Shown: piece by piece, positions 8,138 to 15,417 of the stretch
Layout: each line of letters starts with the position of its first letter
Numbering within the stretch: the first letter of the stretch is position 1
DNA from: JAJRAL01 sp050015815
GTDB lineage: Archaea > Thermoplasmatota > Thermoplasmata > Methanomassiliicoccales > UBA472
Length of the DNA stretch: 24,521 bases
NCBI GenBank assembly: GCA_050015815.1
Contig: JBEKAR010000004.1
Location: forward strand, 1-24,521
Direction of reading: 5' to 3'
Notes under the pieces: model-generated
Told to the model about the DNA's origin: nothing
Database searches by the model: none
What the model saw: the letters and a program-made list of their open reading frames with translations, nothing else
Translations under genes and position numbers: made by a program

Positions 8138-8172
8138 AGGCGCGCGGAGAGCGGGTAACTAGCCGCGCGCCT
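8138..8172. repeat. perfect 10-base inverted repeat (hairpin)
   Basis: AGGCGCGCGG (8138-8147) and CCGCGCGCCT (8163-8172) are exact reverse complements around a 15-base spacer. It lies about 40 bases downstream of the zinc-ribbon gene that ends at 8214, and 30 bases upstream of the possible 81-aa frame. It may form an RNA hairpin at the end of the former transcript or be a protein-binding site. Confidence 0.6.
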
Positions 8173-8213
8173 TCCTCCGATCATTAAGTCTTCTTCTCGC
8201 CTCTTGTCCTTTG

Positions 8214-8675
8214 TCATTCCGTGTCACCAGTGCCTTTCGGGTCATGGTCCGGAAACAAGCTTCCTCCAGACCTCGTGAAGCCCATCTTGCCTTGGCTCAT
8301 GAACTTGGTAAGCTCAATCTGCTCGAGAGGATACTTGTTCAACCTCTCGTTGCATATCGGGCACCTCTGCGGGCGTGAAGGTCCTCTCCTGTTCCACCAG
8401 TTCTTGCATCTCGGGCAAATTGCGAACGTAGTCGGACTGATGTTGTTCTCGACCATGACTCCATTGTTCAAGCGGAGGGCGCCACCTGGAGGTAGAAACA
8501 AAAACGCCATCTTACCCTCAAGGAACTCCTCGATGCATACAGGAGTGAGGATCTCGAATTCCTCGTTATCCATTATCGCGTCCTCATCGAGCTCGCCATC
8601 ATCAGTCGTCGGAGGGTCGTTCATCCAGATTGTTTCGCTAATCACCCTGAATCTCAGTTTCGGCAAGTGCGGCAC
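8214..8675 (-). CDS. acidic zinc-ribbon protein
   Basis: The 153-aa product has an acidic N-terminal third (DDGELDEDAIMDNEEFEI), then a hydrophobic FLEGKMAFLFLPPGG stretch. A treble-clef or zinc-ribbon motif follows with two CxxC knuckles, CPRC and CPIC, separated by 15 residues (about 96-115). Its function is unknown. Zinc ribbons of this size on archaeal elements are often DNA- or protein-binding. The GTG at 8675 is chosen because a TATA-like TTATTTAATAATT (8700-8712) is centred about 30 bases upstream, fitting a near-leaderless message. A GGCGG/CCGCC inverted repeat lies between the TATA box and the start. Confidence 0.65.
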   Translation of the reverse strand: MPHLPKLRFRVISETIWMNDPPTTDDGELDEDAIMDNEEFEILTPVCIEEFLEGKMAFLFLPPGGALRLNNGVMVENNISPTTFAICPRCKNWWNRRGPSRPQRCPICNERLNKYPLEQIELTKFMSQGKMGFTRSGGSLFPDHDPKGTGDTE

Positions 8676-8679
8676 CTAG

Positions 8680-8712
8680 GCGGTGATATGCCGCCACCAT
8701 TATTTAATAATT
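8680..8712 (-). promoter_or_regulatory. promoter of the acidic zinc-ribbon gene with adjoining inverted repeat
   Basis: On the minus strand an A+T run (8700-8712) stands about 30 bases before the GTG at 8675. Just downstream, GGCGG-TGATATG-CCGCC (8680-8696) is an inverted repeat placed between the TATA box and the expected transcription start, a position suited to a repressor. Confidence 0.4.
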
Positions 8713-9085
8713 GAGTAACAGCCGCTCGAGGTCGGCTTGACCATGATCTTGAGCAGCCGCCAATCCAGCGGTATGGGTCTCACATGTCGACCGTTTCCTC
8801 CTCCAGAGCGTCGATGACCGTTTCGTACATGTTCAGGTGGGTTTCTGGGAAAATGCTATCCCAATTTCACCAAATCATTGGATGTGATGTGGCCATTGAG
8901 GTCTGGGTCGCGCCTTTGGAGCAGATAAAAGTTGAACTCCGCATGTACATGTTGCACATGCTTCAATCCGATTAAAATGTACATTATGTACAGCCAATTC
9001 AGTAGGTCATCGGTAACATGTACATAATGCACAGCGTGCACATGCAAGTCTTATTAGCCCCGACTCCATCACAATCTGGATTCGG
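8713..9085. other. AT-rich noncoding segment with palindromic repeats
   Basis: No convincing gene is seen in these 370 bases. The left part (8780-8870, minus strand) holds a short frame reading HLNMYETVIDALEEETVDM that looks protein-like, but the frame just upstream is broken, so it may be a gene remnant. The right part (8940-9045) carries three 15-base palindrome-like repeats, listed separately, followed by a TATA-like TCTTATTAG (9049-9057) for the downstream zinc-ribbon gene. Confidence 0.5.
8944..9043. repeat. cluster of three TGTACAT-N-ATGYACA palindromes (operators or iterons)
   Basis: Copies are at 8944-8958 (TGTACATGTTGCACA), 8978-8992 (TGTACATTATGTACA, a perfect palindrome around its middle base) and 9019-9033 (TGTACATAATGCACA). 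Centres are 34 and 41 bases apart. A further half-site, TGCACAT, is at 9037-9043. The cluster sits immediately upstream of the TATA-like box of the 70-aa zinc-ribbon gene. Direct possibilities are an operator array or replication iterons. Confidence 0.7.
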
Positions 9086-9298
9086 ATGCCGAAGATGGTT
9101 TGCAACAGATGCGGCTTATCTCTGAAGGCTAGCTGCAAGTCTGAGATATTCAACATAAAAGAGAGAAAGTGCCCTCGGTGCGGAGGTGTCATGATGAAAG
9201 ACATCGACGAAGAAGTCGATGAGATTGAATCCATTGAAAGAGATTTGAATCGTGATCGGCTGGAACCTCAAAGCTCTTCCTGCATGACTGATCGTTAG
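9086..9298 (+). CDS. 70-aa zinc-ribbon protein
   Basis: This small protein has two CxxC knuckles, CNRC (residues 6-9) and CPRC (29-32), about 20 residues apart, which form a compact zinc ribbon. The rest is an acidic helix (DIDEEVDEIESIERDLNRD). It starts at an ATG 33 bases after a TATA-like TCTTATTAG, so it is probably leaderless; an ATG at 9095 is also in frame. It lies directly upstream of the methyltransferase on the same strand and directly downstream of the palindrome cluster. That is where a controller protein of a restriction-modification system would be expected, but it has no HTH. The regulatory role is inference. Confidence 0.6.
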   Translation: MPKMVCNRCGLSLKASCKSEIFNIKERKCPRCGGVMMKDIDEEVDEIESIERDLNRDRLEPQSSSCMTDR

Positions 9299-9481
9299 AT
9301 TGATACGGAACCCGCTCGACCGAGCTCGTTCAGTGACTGTTGTCCCGTCCCAGTTTGACGGATTGAGTCTGTGATATTCGTCGTGGAACCACGCGCGTAG
9401 ATACTCGGCACCCCCCACCATAAGCATAAGAGCAGTAGAGCGAATCAAGGGTCGATCTAAGGTAGACGGTAATTTGAGGCG

Positions 9482-10432
9482 GTGCTGTTGGGCAAGCTAA
9501 GGATCGCATCATCCTTCGATGGGAATGCCGACGTCGTGCTCTACGCAGGGGATTGCCTTGAGCTCCTGAAAACGATGCCTGACAGTTTCGTAAGACTAGT
9601 AGTCACCTCTCCGCCATACAACCTCGGAAAGGAATATGAGAGCAAGCACGATCTCAACATGTATCTCGCCGCTCAAAGAAAGGTCATCAAGGAATGCTGC
9701 AGGGTGTTGGATGATCGTGGAAGCATCTGCTGGGAAGTCGGCAACTTCGTTGAGAACGGTGAGATCAAGCCCCTTGACATATTGATGTATCCTATGTTCG
9801 CGGATCTCGGATTGCATCTGCGGAACAGAGTAATTTGGCAGTTCGGTCATGGGTTACACGCATCCCGCAGGTTTTCTGGGCGGTACGAGACCATAATGTG
9901 GTTCACGAAGACCGACGACTACGTTTTCAACCTCGACGCGATCCGAGTTCCATCGAAGTACCCAGGGAAGAAGCACTTCAAAGGACCGAAGAAGGGGCAG
10001 CTGTCGTGCAACCCCCTCGGCAAGAACCCCTCTGATGTATGGGATATTCCGAATGTCAAGGCCAACCATGTCGAAAAGACCAAGCATCCTTGCCAGTTTC
10101 CTATCGAGCTCGTGGAGAGACTTGTGCTATCAATGACCAACGAAGGCGACTGGGTCTTCGACCCCTTCATGGGAGTCGGATCCACTGCAATCGCTGCTTT
10201 GATGCACAACAGGAAGGTCGCTGGTGCCGAGATCATGAAGGACTACGTCGACATCGCACTGGATCGGATCAACCAGGCAGAAAGGGGAGAGCTCCGCGTA
10301 AGACCAATGGATCGATCAGTCTATGATCCCGAACAACCTGCCAAGAATATACCACCCAAGATCGTGAAACTGGGCACGGGTTCGGAACAGCCGACCCTTG
10401 CTGGTTTCGACGAGGAGGAGCGACGGACGTGA
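9482..10432 (+). CDS. type II DNA methyltransferase, beta class, probably N4-cytosine
   Basis: The 316-aa enzyme has catalytic motif IV, TSPPYN (42-47), before the SAM-binding motif I, DPFMGVGSTAIAA (227-239). This order defines the beta class. The Ser-Pro-Pro-Tyr form is typical of N4-cytosine enzymes. TKHPCQFPIELVERL (199-213) is the usual segment just before motif I. The start is the GTG at 9482, preceded by GAGG. The stop codon overlaps the start of the BglII-like endonuclease by four bases (GTGA), so the two are coupled. It should protect host DNA at the endonuclease site; M.BglII, from established knowledge, is also an N4-cytosine enzyme, which fits. About 180 bases upstream (9299-9481) hold no clear gene. 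Confidence 0.9.
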   Translation: MLLGKLRIASSFDGNADVVLYAGDCLELLKTMPDSFVRLVVTSPPYNLGKEYESKHDLNMYLAAQRKVIKECCRVLDDRGSICWEVGNFVENGEIKPLDILMYPMFADLGLHLRNRVIWQFGHGLHASRRFSGRYETIMWFTKTDDYVFNLDAIRVPSKYPGKKHFKGPKKGQLSCNPLGKNPSDVWDIPNVKANHVEKTKHPCQFPIELVERLVLSMTNEGDWVFDPFMGVGSTAIAALMHNRKVAGAEIMKDYVDIALDRINQAERGELRVRPMDRSVYDPEQPAKNIPPKIVKLGTGSEQPTLAGFDEEERRT

Positions 10433-11031
10433 GAATCGTCTACGAGTACTCGCACCTTGGCGGATCCGAAATACTGAAGGTCAGGTATCCTGCCATAGAG
10501 AAGGACATCTACGAGGCGATCTCTGAAGTGAAGCCAGTTCGGTCCAAGATAAGCGAAGAGAAGACGATGAGAGGGAAGGCATTGTTTGATCCAACAGACA
10601 TGAACCGGCAATTCAGACGGGCACTTCGTCCCCGAGGGTACAAGGAGCTTCGTGACACCTACGACATCACGATCCCGGGCTATTCGAAGGTGGTCTCCGG
10701 CGCCTACAAGCAGATAGACTTCACGAAGGATATGGTACTGGTTGAAGTACAGTTCGGCAAGTACGCCTTCATGTTCTACGATATGGCCAAGTTCCAGTAC
10801 TTCTTCAACGAGAAAAAAGCCGACGTCGGGGTCGAAATCGTACCATGCCACGACCTTCACTCGGAAATGTCTACCGGGGTCTCCTATGGGGAGCAACTCA
10901 TCTACGACATCGAGCGGCTCAAGCGACACTTCCCGGCTGTTCCCGTCAAGGTGATCCTTGTCGACGACGACCACACCAACGACCAACCGAGCGATCAGAA
11001 GAGGATTGACGGTCCCGTCTCCATCGGCTAG
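10429..11031 (+). CDS. BglII/BstYI-like type II restriction endonuclease
   Basis: The 200-aa product matches my memory of R.BglII. A GKALFDPTDMN segment corresponds to the BglII GSLIFDPVGTN stretch, and QIDFTKDMVLVEVQF to its catalytic strand pair. The metal-binding residues fall at Asp97, Glu106 and Gln108, with the same spacing as Asp84, Glu93 and Gln95 in BglII, including the unusual Gln in place of the PD-(D/E)xK lysine. BglII cuts AGATCT and BstYI cuts RGATCY, so a GATC-centred six-base site is the prediction. The GTG start overlaps the methyltransferase stop and is preceded by GGAGGAG. The element itself contains candidate sites (AGATCT at 14723, GGATCC at 10462), which would need methylation. 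Confidence 0.85.
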   Translation: MRIVYEYSHLGGSEILKVRYPAIEKDIYEAISEVKPVRSKISEEKTMRGKALFDPTDMNRQFRRALRPRGYKELRDTYDITIPGYSKVVSGAYKQIDFTKDMVLVEVQFGKYAFMFYDMAKFQYFFNEKKADVGVEIVPCHDLHSEMSTGVSYGEQLIYDIERLKRHFPAVPVKVILVDDDHTNDQPSDQKRIDGPVSIG

Positions 11032-11059
11032 GACCGCATATTGACGCGCATTGATGGTT

Positions 11060-11084
11060 CCGTCGTCGAGTAGAAGGTCGACGG
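11060..11084. terminator. possible hairpin between convergent genes
   Basis: CCGTCG (11060-11065) and CGACGG (11079-11084) pair around a 13-base loop in the 72-base gap between the endonuclease and the convergent GHKL ATPase gene. Either transcript could end here. There is no long T-run, so support is modest. Confidence 0.3.
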
Positions 11085-11103
11085 TGCAAGCGCCGCACGT
11101 ACC

Positions 11104-13407
11104 TTAAACAGTCGAACGCTTCTCCTCTGCCACGATGCCCTCCTGGGCGTTGCCTATGGCCTCGGCCAGGAGCTTCTTGTCGACGAAAGCCTCAAAGAAC
11201 GCTTTTCCGAACTCGCTCTTCTTCTGGACGGTGTATCTCTTCACGTCTGACCAGGGTTCCTCTGCGAACACTCGGTCAAGTTTGTTCTCACCGTAAGCCT
11301 TGGACATCGTGAAGTAGAGGAATTCCTCGAGCACTATGTCGGCAACGACGACCTGGCAGTGGAGCTGCTCCTTGTACCTCTTCTTCGCCTCGTCCATGTT
11401 CCTTCCGAAGAAGGCCAACAGGATTGGGTGAGCCAGATTGAGCCTGATGATGCCATCAGACAGATCGAAGAAGGCCAGCGATACATCACCTTCTCGCTCT
11501 TCGAACTCCCATCCCTTGAATAATCCGGCACCCTGTGGGCTTGAGGTTCGGATGGTAATGAAGGCTTGAGCAGTGTACGACCCAAACGATGCAGTGACTG
11601 TTGCCTTCTGGCCTTCACCTGTGCCCCTGTACTCCACCCTCAGCTTCGCGACATTGTCATATACCCGATTCGTCTCAAGAACCGAGATTGTCTGATCCTT
11701 GACCAGCACAACATCGCCTGATACGGAAAGTTGTACGCTGCTGCCTAGAGTGATCGGGGCGGTGTCGACGTATAGGTCGAGACCTCCCCAGTTGTTGGGC
11801 TTCGCCTTACCGGTCTTCGGGTTGAACTCCATCCCATTTGCCGGGTAGAATCTGTCTTCTTCGACCACGCTGACTTCCAGCACGGATGTGACGGTGCCGC
11901 ATGCGGCGGTCACATTGGCCTTCGCCCCAACGGTCCTGCCAATGAGAAACACGCCCATTGACACAACGGCCTTGCCTTCCTTTGGCACGTCAACCGTGAG
12001 ACTACCAGGCGCTGCCTCAACGAGCGGATCGATGGCTGTGATACTAATCGTCGTCCCGGGTCTAAACACATTGGCGTCTACTCGCAGACCGATCCGGTAC
12101 CTTTCGTTGACTGCTATCTCTACTGTCCTCCTGTCAAACTCGAGCCCATTCTCGGGCAGCTCCCCTCCCTGCCGCCCGGGAGCGATGCCCCTCACCTCCT
12201 TGTTTATGTCGGCGTATATCTTGTTCAGTATCTCGAAAGCCTTGTGAGTTCGTGCTGTGGTCTCTTCGTCTATTGCCCCACCACGCGCCCGCTTCTTCTT
12301 CTCGTCTTCGACAAAGGGCTGAAGCCACGCATTCACAATCTTCGCAAGTTGGATGGTGAACTCGTGCCCCTGCTTGAATCCGTCTCTGCTGTCGGTAAGT
12401 ATCTCCTCTGGCTCGGCCTGATTCATCCGATCGCGTATGAGCTTATACGCCCCGTTCAATTCCAGTTTGCCGAAGAAGTGATCGGCATACTGGACGCCAT
12501 CGAAATCAAAGAGCGTTAGGTCGAGGACACTGCCGTTCGTATCGTAAACCAGCAGCCCACCTACACGATCCTCTCCCTTATCCTTCTGAGGCAGCGGCTC
12601 GTCGGCTCGACTAAGTTCGCCGTGAACGCCAATCTTGTAGCCTTCGAAGTTCATCTCGGTGTCGAGGACTCCGAGGACCTCTCCCTTGGGCCAGGAGAAC
12701 GTCAAGACGTCCTCCTTCTCCTCTCTCCCCTTTTTGTCGAGGAAGATGACCTTGACGATCCTATTAGGACTCGAGTTGATGAGCCTCAAGATATAGTAGT
12801 TCGAGAGGCGAGCGATCATTTTGTCTCTCTGCGGGAAATGGCTACCTTCGAACTTGAACTTGAAGGACACGTGCGTGCCGTTGCCCTGGTGGATGTGCAG
12901 CCTCTCACGATCCTCCTTGGTAGCGTTTGAAGGGTCTCCAAGTTTGACAACCATCTCATCATCGTTCTTGCCACTGGGATCGGTCTTTCTCTGCCACCTG
13001 AACTCGGCAACAGTCAGCTTGTCGTCCTTGATCGAGGAGACGAACCCTCCTCGGTTCTGGCTGAGCAGCACGTCCGCGAGCCCCTTTCCAAACAACCCTC
13101 TTCCTTCGTCGGTGTGCGTTGCCTTCTCAGCACCGTACCCTTCGAAGAGTTCCTCCATCTTGGCAGCCGACATCCCCTCTGCCATGTCGACTATTTCGAA
13201 GGTCTCCCTTGACCTGTTTACGTACACATCGGTCTCACGCTTCGGTGGCTCTCCACCCGTGTTCTGGATACTCTTGTCCAAATGCTTGTAGCTCTCGTCG
13301 CTGTTTGTCAGCGGCTCAGATACGGCCTTGGCATAGCTGTGGCCGATCGCTTCGTTGATTCTCCGCTTCATGAACCTGCCAGTTGCCCTGATCGGAATTG
13401 TCTTCAT
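11104..13407 (-). CDS. GHKL (MORC/MutL/Hsp90-like) ATPase with tandem Ig-like domains
   Basis: The 767-aa protein has a GHKL ATPase at residues 1-190. The N-box is EPLTNSDESY (Glu31, Asn35, Asp37), the G1 box is DMAEGM (74-79) and the G2 box is GRGLFGKG (102-109). A segment to about 360, with DGVQYADHFFGKLELNG and LTDSRDGFKQ, resembles the S5-like domain and linker of MORC/MutL-type proteins. Two beta-rich Ig-like repeats follow (417-517 and 521-620), each opening with the same NG(L/M)EF pattern, then a helical C-terminal domain. The ATG at 13407 is four bases after the preceding stop and has a GGAAGGTGA ribosome binding site; upstream TTG (13440) and ATG (13428) codons would overlap that gene. 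Prokaryotic MORC-like ATPases are known from restriction-linked operons. No nuclease motif is evident. Confidence 0.8.
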   Translation of the reverse strand: MKTIPIRATGRFMKRRINEAIGHSYAKAVSEPLTNSDESYKHLDKSIQNTGGEPPKRETDVYVNRSRETFEIVDMAEGMSAAKMEELFEGYGAEKATHTDEGRGLFGKGLADVLLSQNRGGFVSSIKDDKLTVAEFRWQRKTDPSGKNDDEMVVKLGDPSNATKEDRERLHIHQGNGTHVSFKFKFEGSHFPQRDKMIARLSNYYILRLINSSPNRIVKVIFLDKKGREEKEDVLTFSWPKGEVLGVLDTEMNFEGYKIGVHGELSRADEPLPQKDKGEDRVGGLLVYDTNGSVLDLTLFDFDGVQYADHFFGKLELNGAYKLIRDRMNQAEPEEILTDSRDGFKQGHEFTIQLAKIVNAWLQPFVEDEKKKRARGGAIDEETTARTHKAFEILNKIYADINKEVRGIAPGRQGGELPENGLEFDRRTVEIAVNERYRIGLRVDANVFRPGTTISITAIDPLVEAAPGSLTVDVPKEGKAVVSMGVFLIGRTVGAKANVTAACGTVTSVLEVSVVEEDRFYPANGMEFNPKTGKAKPNNWGGLDLYVDTAPITLGSSVQLSVSGDVVLVKDQTISVLETNRVYDNVAKLRVEYRGTGEGQKATVTASFGSYTAQAFITIRTSSPQGAGLFKGWEFEEREGDVSLAFFDLSDGIIRLNLAHPILLAFFGRNMDEAKKRYKEQLHCQVVVADIVLEEFLYFTMSKAYGENKLDRVFAEEPWSDVKRYTVQKKSEFGKAFFEAFVDKKLLAEAIGNAQEGIVAEEKRSTV

Positions 13408-13411
13408 CGAG

Positions 13412-14071
13412 TCACCTTCCTTCCCCATATTTCGTTTCAAAAACCTGTGGAAAATCCTGCATTATTCTCTTAAGGAAGACCACAACCTCGCGGTCTTCGG
13501 CGTCATTTGCCAGGGTGATCAGATTAGCAATCCTCTTTCTGAGCTGCGATGTGGAGGTGTATGAGAAAGCCCCCAGTACGTCGTACACTTCCCATTTCTG
13601 GATCGGACCTTCCTTCTCACCCTTGTACCTCTGGAACGCGGGCGAGCTGAGGATACGTCTTCTCTCTCGGTCATACTGGGATTTGGGCTGGCTCATCGTT
13701 GTCTTCATGATATCGGAGCCGCTCGAAAGTCGCTCGCTCGCCTTGACCGCAGCATCCTTCCCCATTTCATTGAGGACGTACCCCTTGGATCCGTTGCCTG
13801 AGAGCCAGTTCTGGTATTTAGGAGTGAGATGCAGGAGAGCGCGGTTGATTCTGGCAGCATCTGGCATTTCTGTGAACCCAGTCAGGCCGAACTTCATTGG
13901 AAACATACGGTAGGCCGCGACGACAACGTACTCGAAGCTCGTCGGCAGGCCGTTCTCTGCGAGCAGGCTGACGGTGTAGGCCATCAACGGATTGAGACCT
14001 AGGCTGCTGTATTTCTCTTCCTCATACTCATGGCAGATTTCAAGCAGCCTAGACTTGGCGTCGTTAGTCAA
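13412..14071 (-). CDS. winged-helix-like protein, middle gene of the GHKL operon
   Basis: The 219-aa protein is unnamed. Its N-terminal 110 residues read as a winged helix: LLAENGLPTSFEYVVVAAYR leads into FPMKFGLTGFTEMPDAARIN and a wing ending GYVLNEMGKDAA. This FP-KFGL-G-PD pattern recurs in proteins of archaeal and bacterial defence loci that I recall, but I cannot name a Pfam family. The C-terminal half is basic and helical (about 130-219). It starts with TTG at 14071, overlapping the upstream stop as TTGA, with a strong GGAGGGAG ribosome binding site. Its own stop lies within the ribosome binding region of the ATPase gene. This tight coupling implies a fixed-ratio complex or module. Confidence 0.7.
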   Translation of the reverse strand: MTNDAKSRLLEICHEYEEEKYSSLGLNPLMAYTVSLLAENGLPTSFEYVVVAAYRMFPMKFGLTGFTEMPDAARINRALLHLTPKYQNWLSGNGSKGYVLNEMGKDAAVKASERLSSGSDIMKTTMSQPKSQYDRERRRILSSPAFQRYKGEKEGPIQKWEVYDVLGAFSYTSTSQLRKRIANLITLANDAEDREVVVFLKRIMQDFPQVFETKYGEGR

Positions 14072-15180
14072 GGCGCTCCCTCCGCATTGTCTAGGATACC
14101 AACCACGTCGTAGTTGTTCCTCCTCGGATCAACCACGCCGAGCTCACGAAGGAGAGCGATCTTGCTACCTGCGAACGTCGCCGCAAGGTTCGAGAGTTGG
14201 TCTGCTATTTCCTTATCGTTCGCCGATCCTGCTTTGCGACTCCACGATGCGACGTACTTCCTGAATCGTTCGTCGGTTTGCAGCCATGCTCTGAGATCAG
14301 CTTTGCCGTCATGTCCATGTTTGAGATAGGATACGATATCTCGGAGCAGCGAAGATTCGGCATAACCCTGCGAGTCGATCTTCCGCAGATAGGAAGTGAT
14401 CCAATCACGCGCCAATGGATCTAGTAGTTGATCCTTATCATGTTGATCCAGGAATCTGCTTGGTAGAGTAGCGAGCTTGTAGCCATACCTCGTTGCATCT
14501 ACGGTGTAGAGGTCCCAATCCGTAAGCGACCAGGGAAGCACGTGAGTTTCGCTGTGATTCTGCAGCCGGATCAACCCCATCTCATGAGCGGTAATAAGGA
14601 AATGCCACACGTACCGGCCACCAGCCGTCGGCTTCTCGCTGCTTGGGAATCCTCTGGCCTTTGAGAGCCTTCTTGCCTTGAATTGATCGATACTGGTTCG
14701 TACAAACTGATCCAGAACCAGCAGATCTTTCCGCCCCATCAGCTCGAGGTTGGATGCGATCCTGACTGCTGCAAGTATTGGGAAGAATGAGTTGAACTGT
14801 CCCCAACTACCAACCAATCGCCCTCTCGCGTCGGGAGCCGGTAGGTCCGAATCCACGAAGCGGACTTCTGATCCTTGAGGTGGAGGCACGATCAGATCGG
14901 GCAATTCCTCTCTGCTCAACTTCACCTGAGACTGTATCTGATCGGATGCCGTAATGGATGAGAGAGTCCCTGCCCTGGCTACCCTATCAGAGGAGGCAGT
15001 CATCCCGCCCATGGCGGGGACGCTTGTCGACATATCCGCAGCCTTCATTGTCGACAGGTCTGCCTCCAAGTGCGCGTTTGAGTTCAGCAGTTCGCTGAGT
15101 ATTTTGGTGATTCGAGCGAGGTTCTCCGAGTTCGCTTCCGATTTGAGACGAATGGAGAGTTCGAGTTCTATGGAAGACAT
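14068..15180 (-). CDS. unknown protein, first gene of the GHKL operon
   Basis: I do not recognise the 370-aa product. Residues 1-45 are helical and may form a coiled coil (IRLKSEANSENLARITKILSEL). A Ser/Thr-rich linker follows (46-95), then a mixed core from about 110 with FFPILAAVRIASNLEL and FLITAHEMGLIRLQ segments, where a winged helix is possible. A helical, basic C-terminus includes WSRKAGSANDKEIADQLSNL. The ATG at 15180 lies 28 bases from a TATA-like GTTTTAATG (15204-15212), so the message is near-leaderless and the operon's promoter is here. The coupled order 370-aa, 219-aa, ATPase is uninterrupted. An interaction or targeting subunit is a guess. Confidence 0.7.
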   Translation of the reverse strand: MSSIELELSIRLKSEANSENLARITKILSELLNSNAHLEADLSTMKAADMSTSVPAMGGMTASSDRVARAGTLSSITASDQIQSQVKLSREELPDLIVPPPQGSEVRFVDSDLPAPDARGRLVGSWGQFNSFFPILAAVRIASNLELMGRKDLLVLDQFVRTSIDQFKARRLSKARGFPSSEKPTAGGRYVWHFLITAHEMGLIRLQNHSETHVLPWSLTDWDLYTVDATRYGYKLATLPSRFLDQHDKDQLLDPLARDWITSYLRKIDSQGYAESSLLRDIVSYLKHGHDGKADLRAWLQTDERFRKYVASWSRKAGSANDKEIADQLSNLAATFAGSKIALLRELGVVDPRRNNYDVVGILDNAEGAP

Positions 15181-15199
15181 AGTTACTCAATACTTCTGC

Positions 15200-15254
15200 T
15201 AAGCATTAAAACTATTGGATACAGTAGGCCCGCAGGCTCGGATGTTAATGCTTA
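15200..15254. promoter_or_regulatory. inverted repeat spanning the GHKL operon promoter
   Basis: TAAGCATTAA (15200-15209) and TTAATGCTTA (15245-15254) are perfect reverse complements 35 bases apart. The left arm overlaps the TATA-like GTTTTAATG of the operon on the minus strand. A dimeric regulator bound to both arms would block or bend the promoter. Confidence 0.5.
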
Positions 15255-15417
15255 ACTCATGACTAGATCGAAACACTAACTCTTTTCGCACGTATTCAAT
15301 GCATCCACGTTGCTCAAGTAATACGTTAAGCTGTTGCCTGAATGACCTAACAGTTTCCCTATATTGTATCTTGTGTGGTATGTGAGAATCGCTACAACTC
15401 CGATCCTTTCACCCCCA

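Noticed and set aside
8856..9047. 63-codon minus-strand frame rich in His, Val and Tyr
   Set aside because: The His/Val/Tyr pattern comes from translating the TGTACAT palindromes. It has no ribosome binding site and is better read as a regulatory region.
9116..9448. 110-codon minus-strand frame over the 70-aa zinc-ribbon gene
   Set aside because: It is antisense to a gene with two CxxC knuckles and a well-placed TATA box, and shows no recognisable domain.
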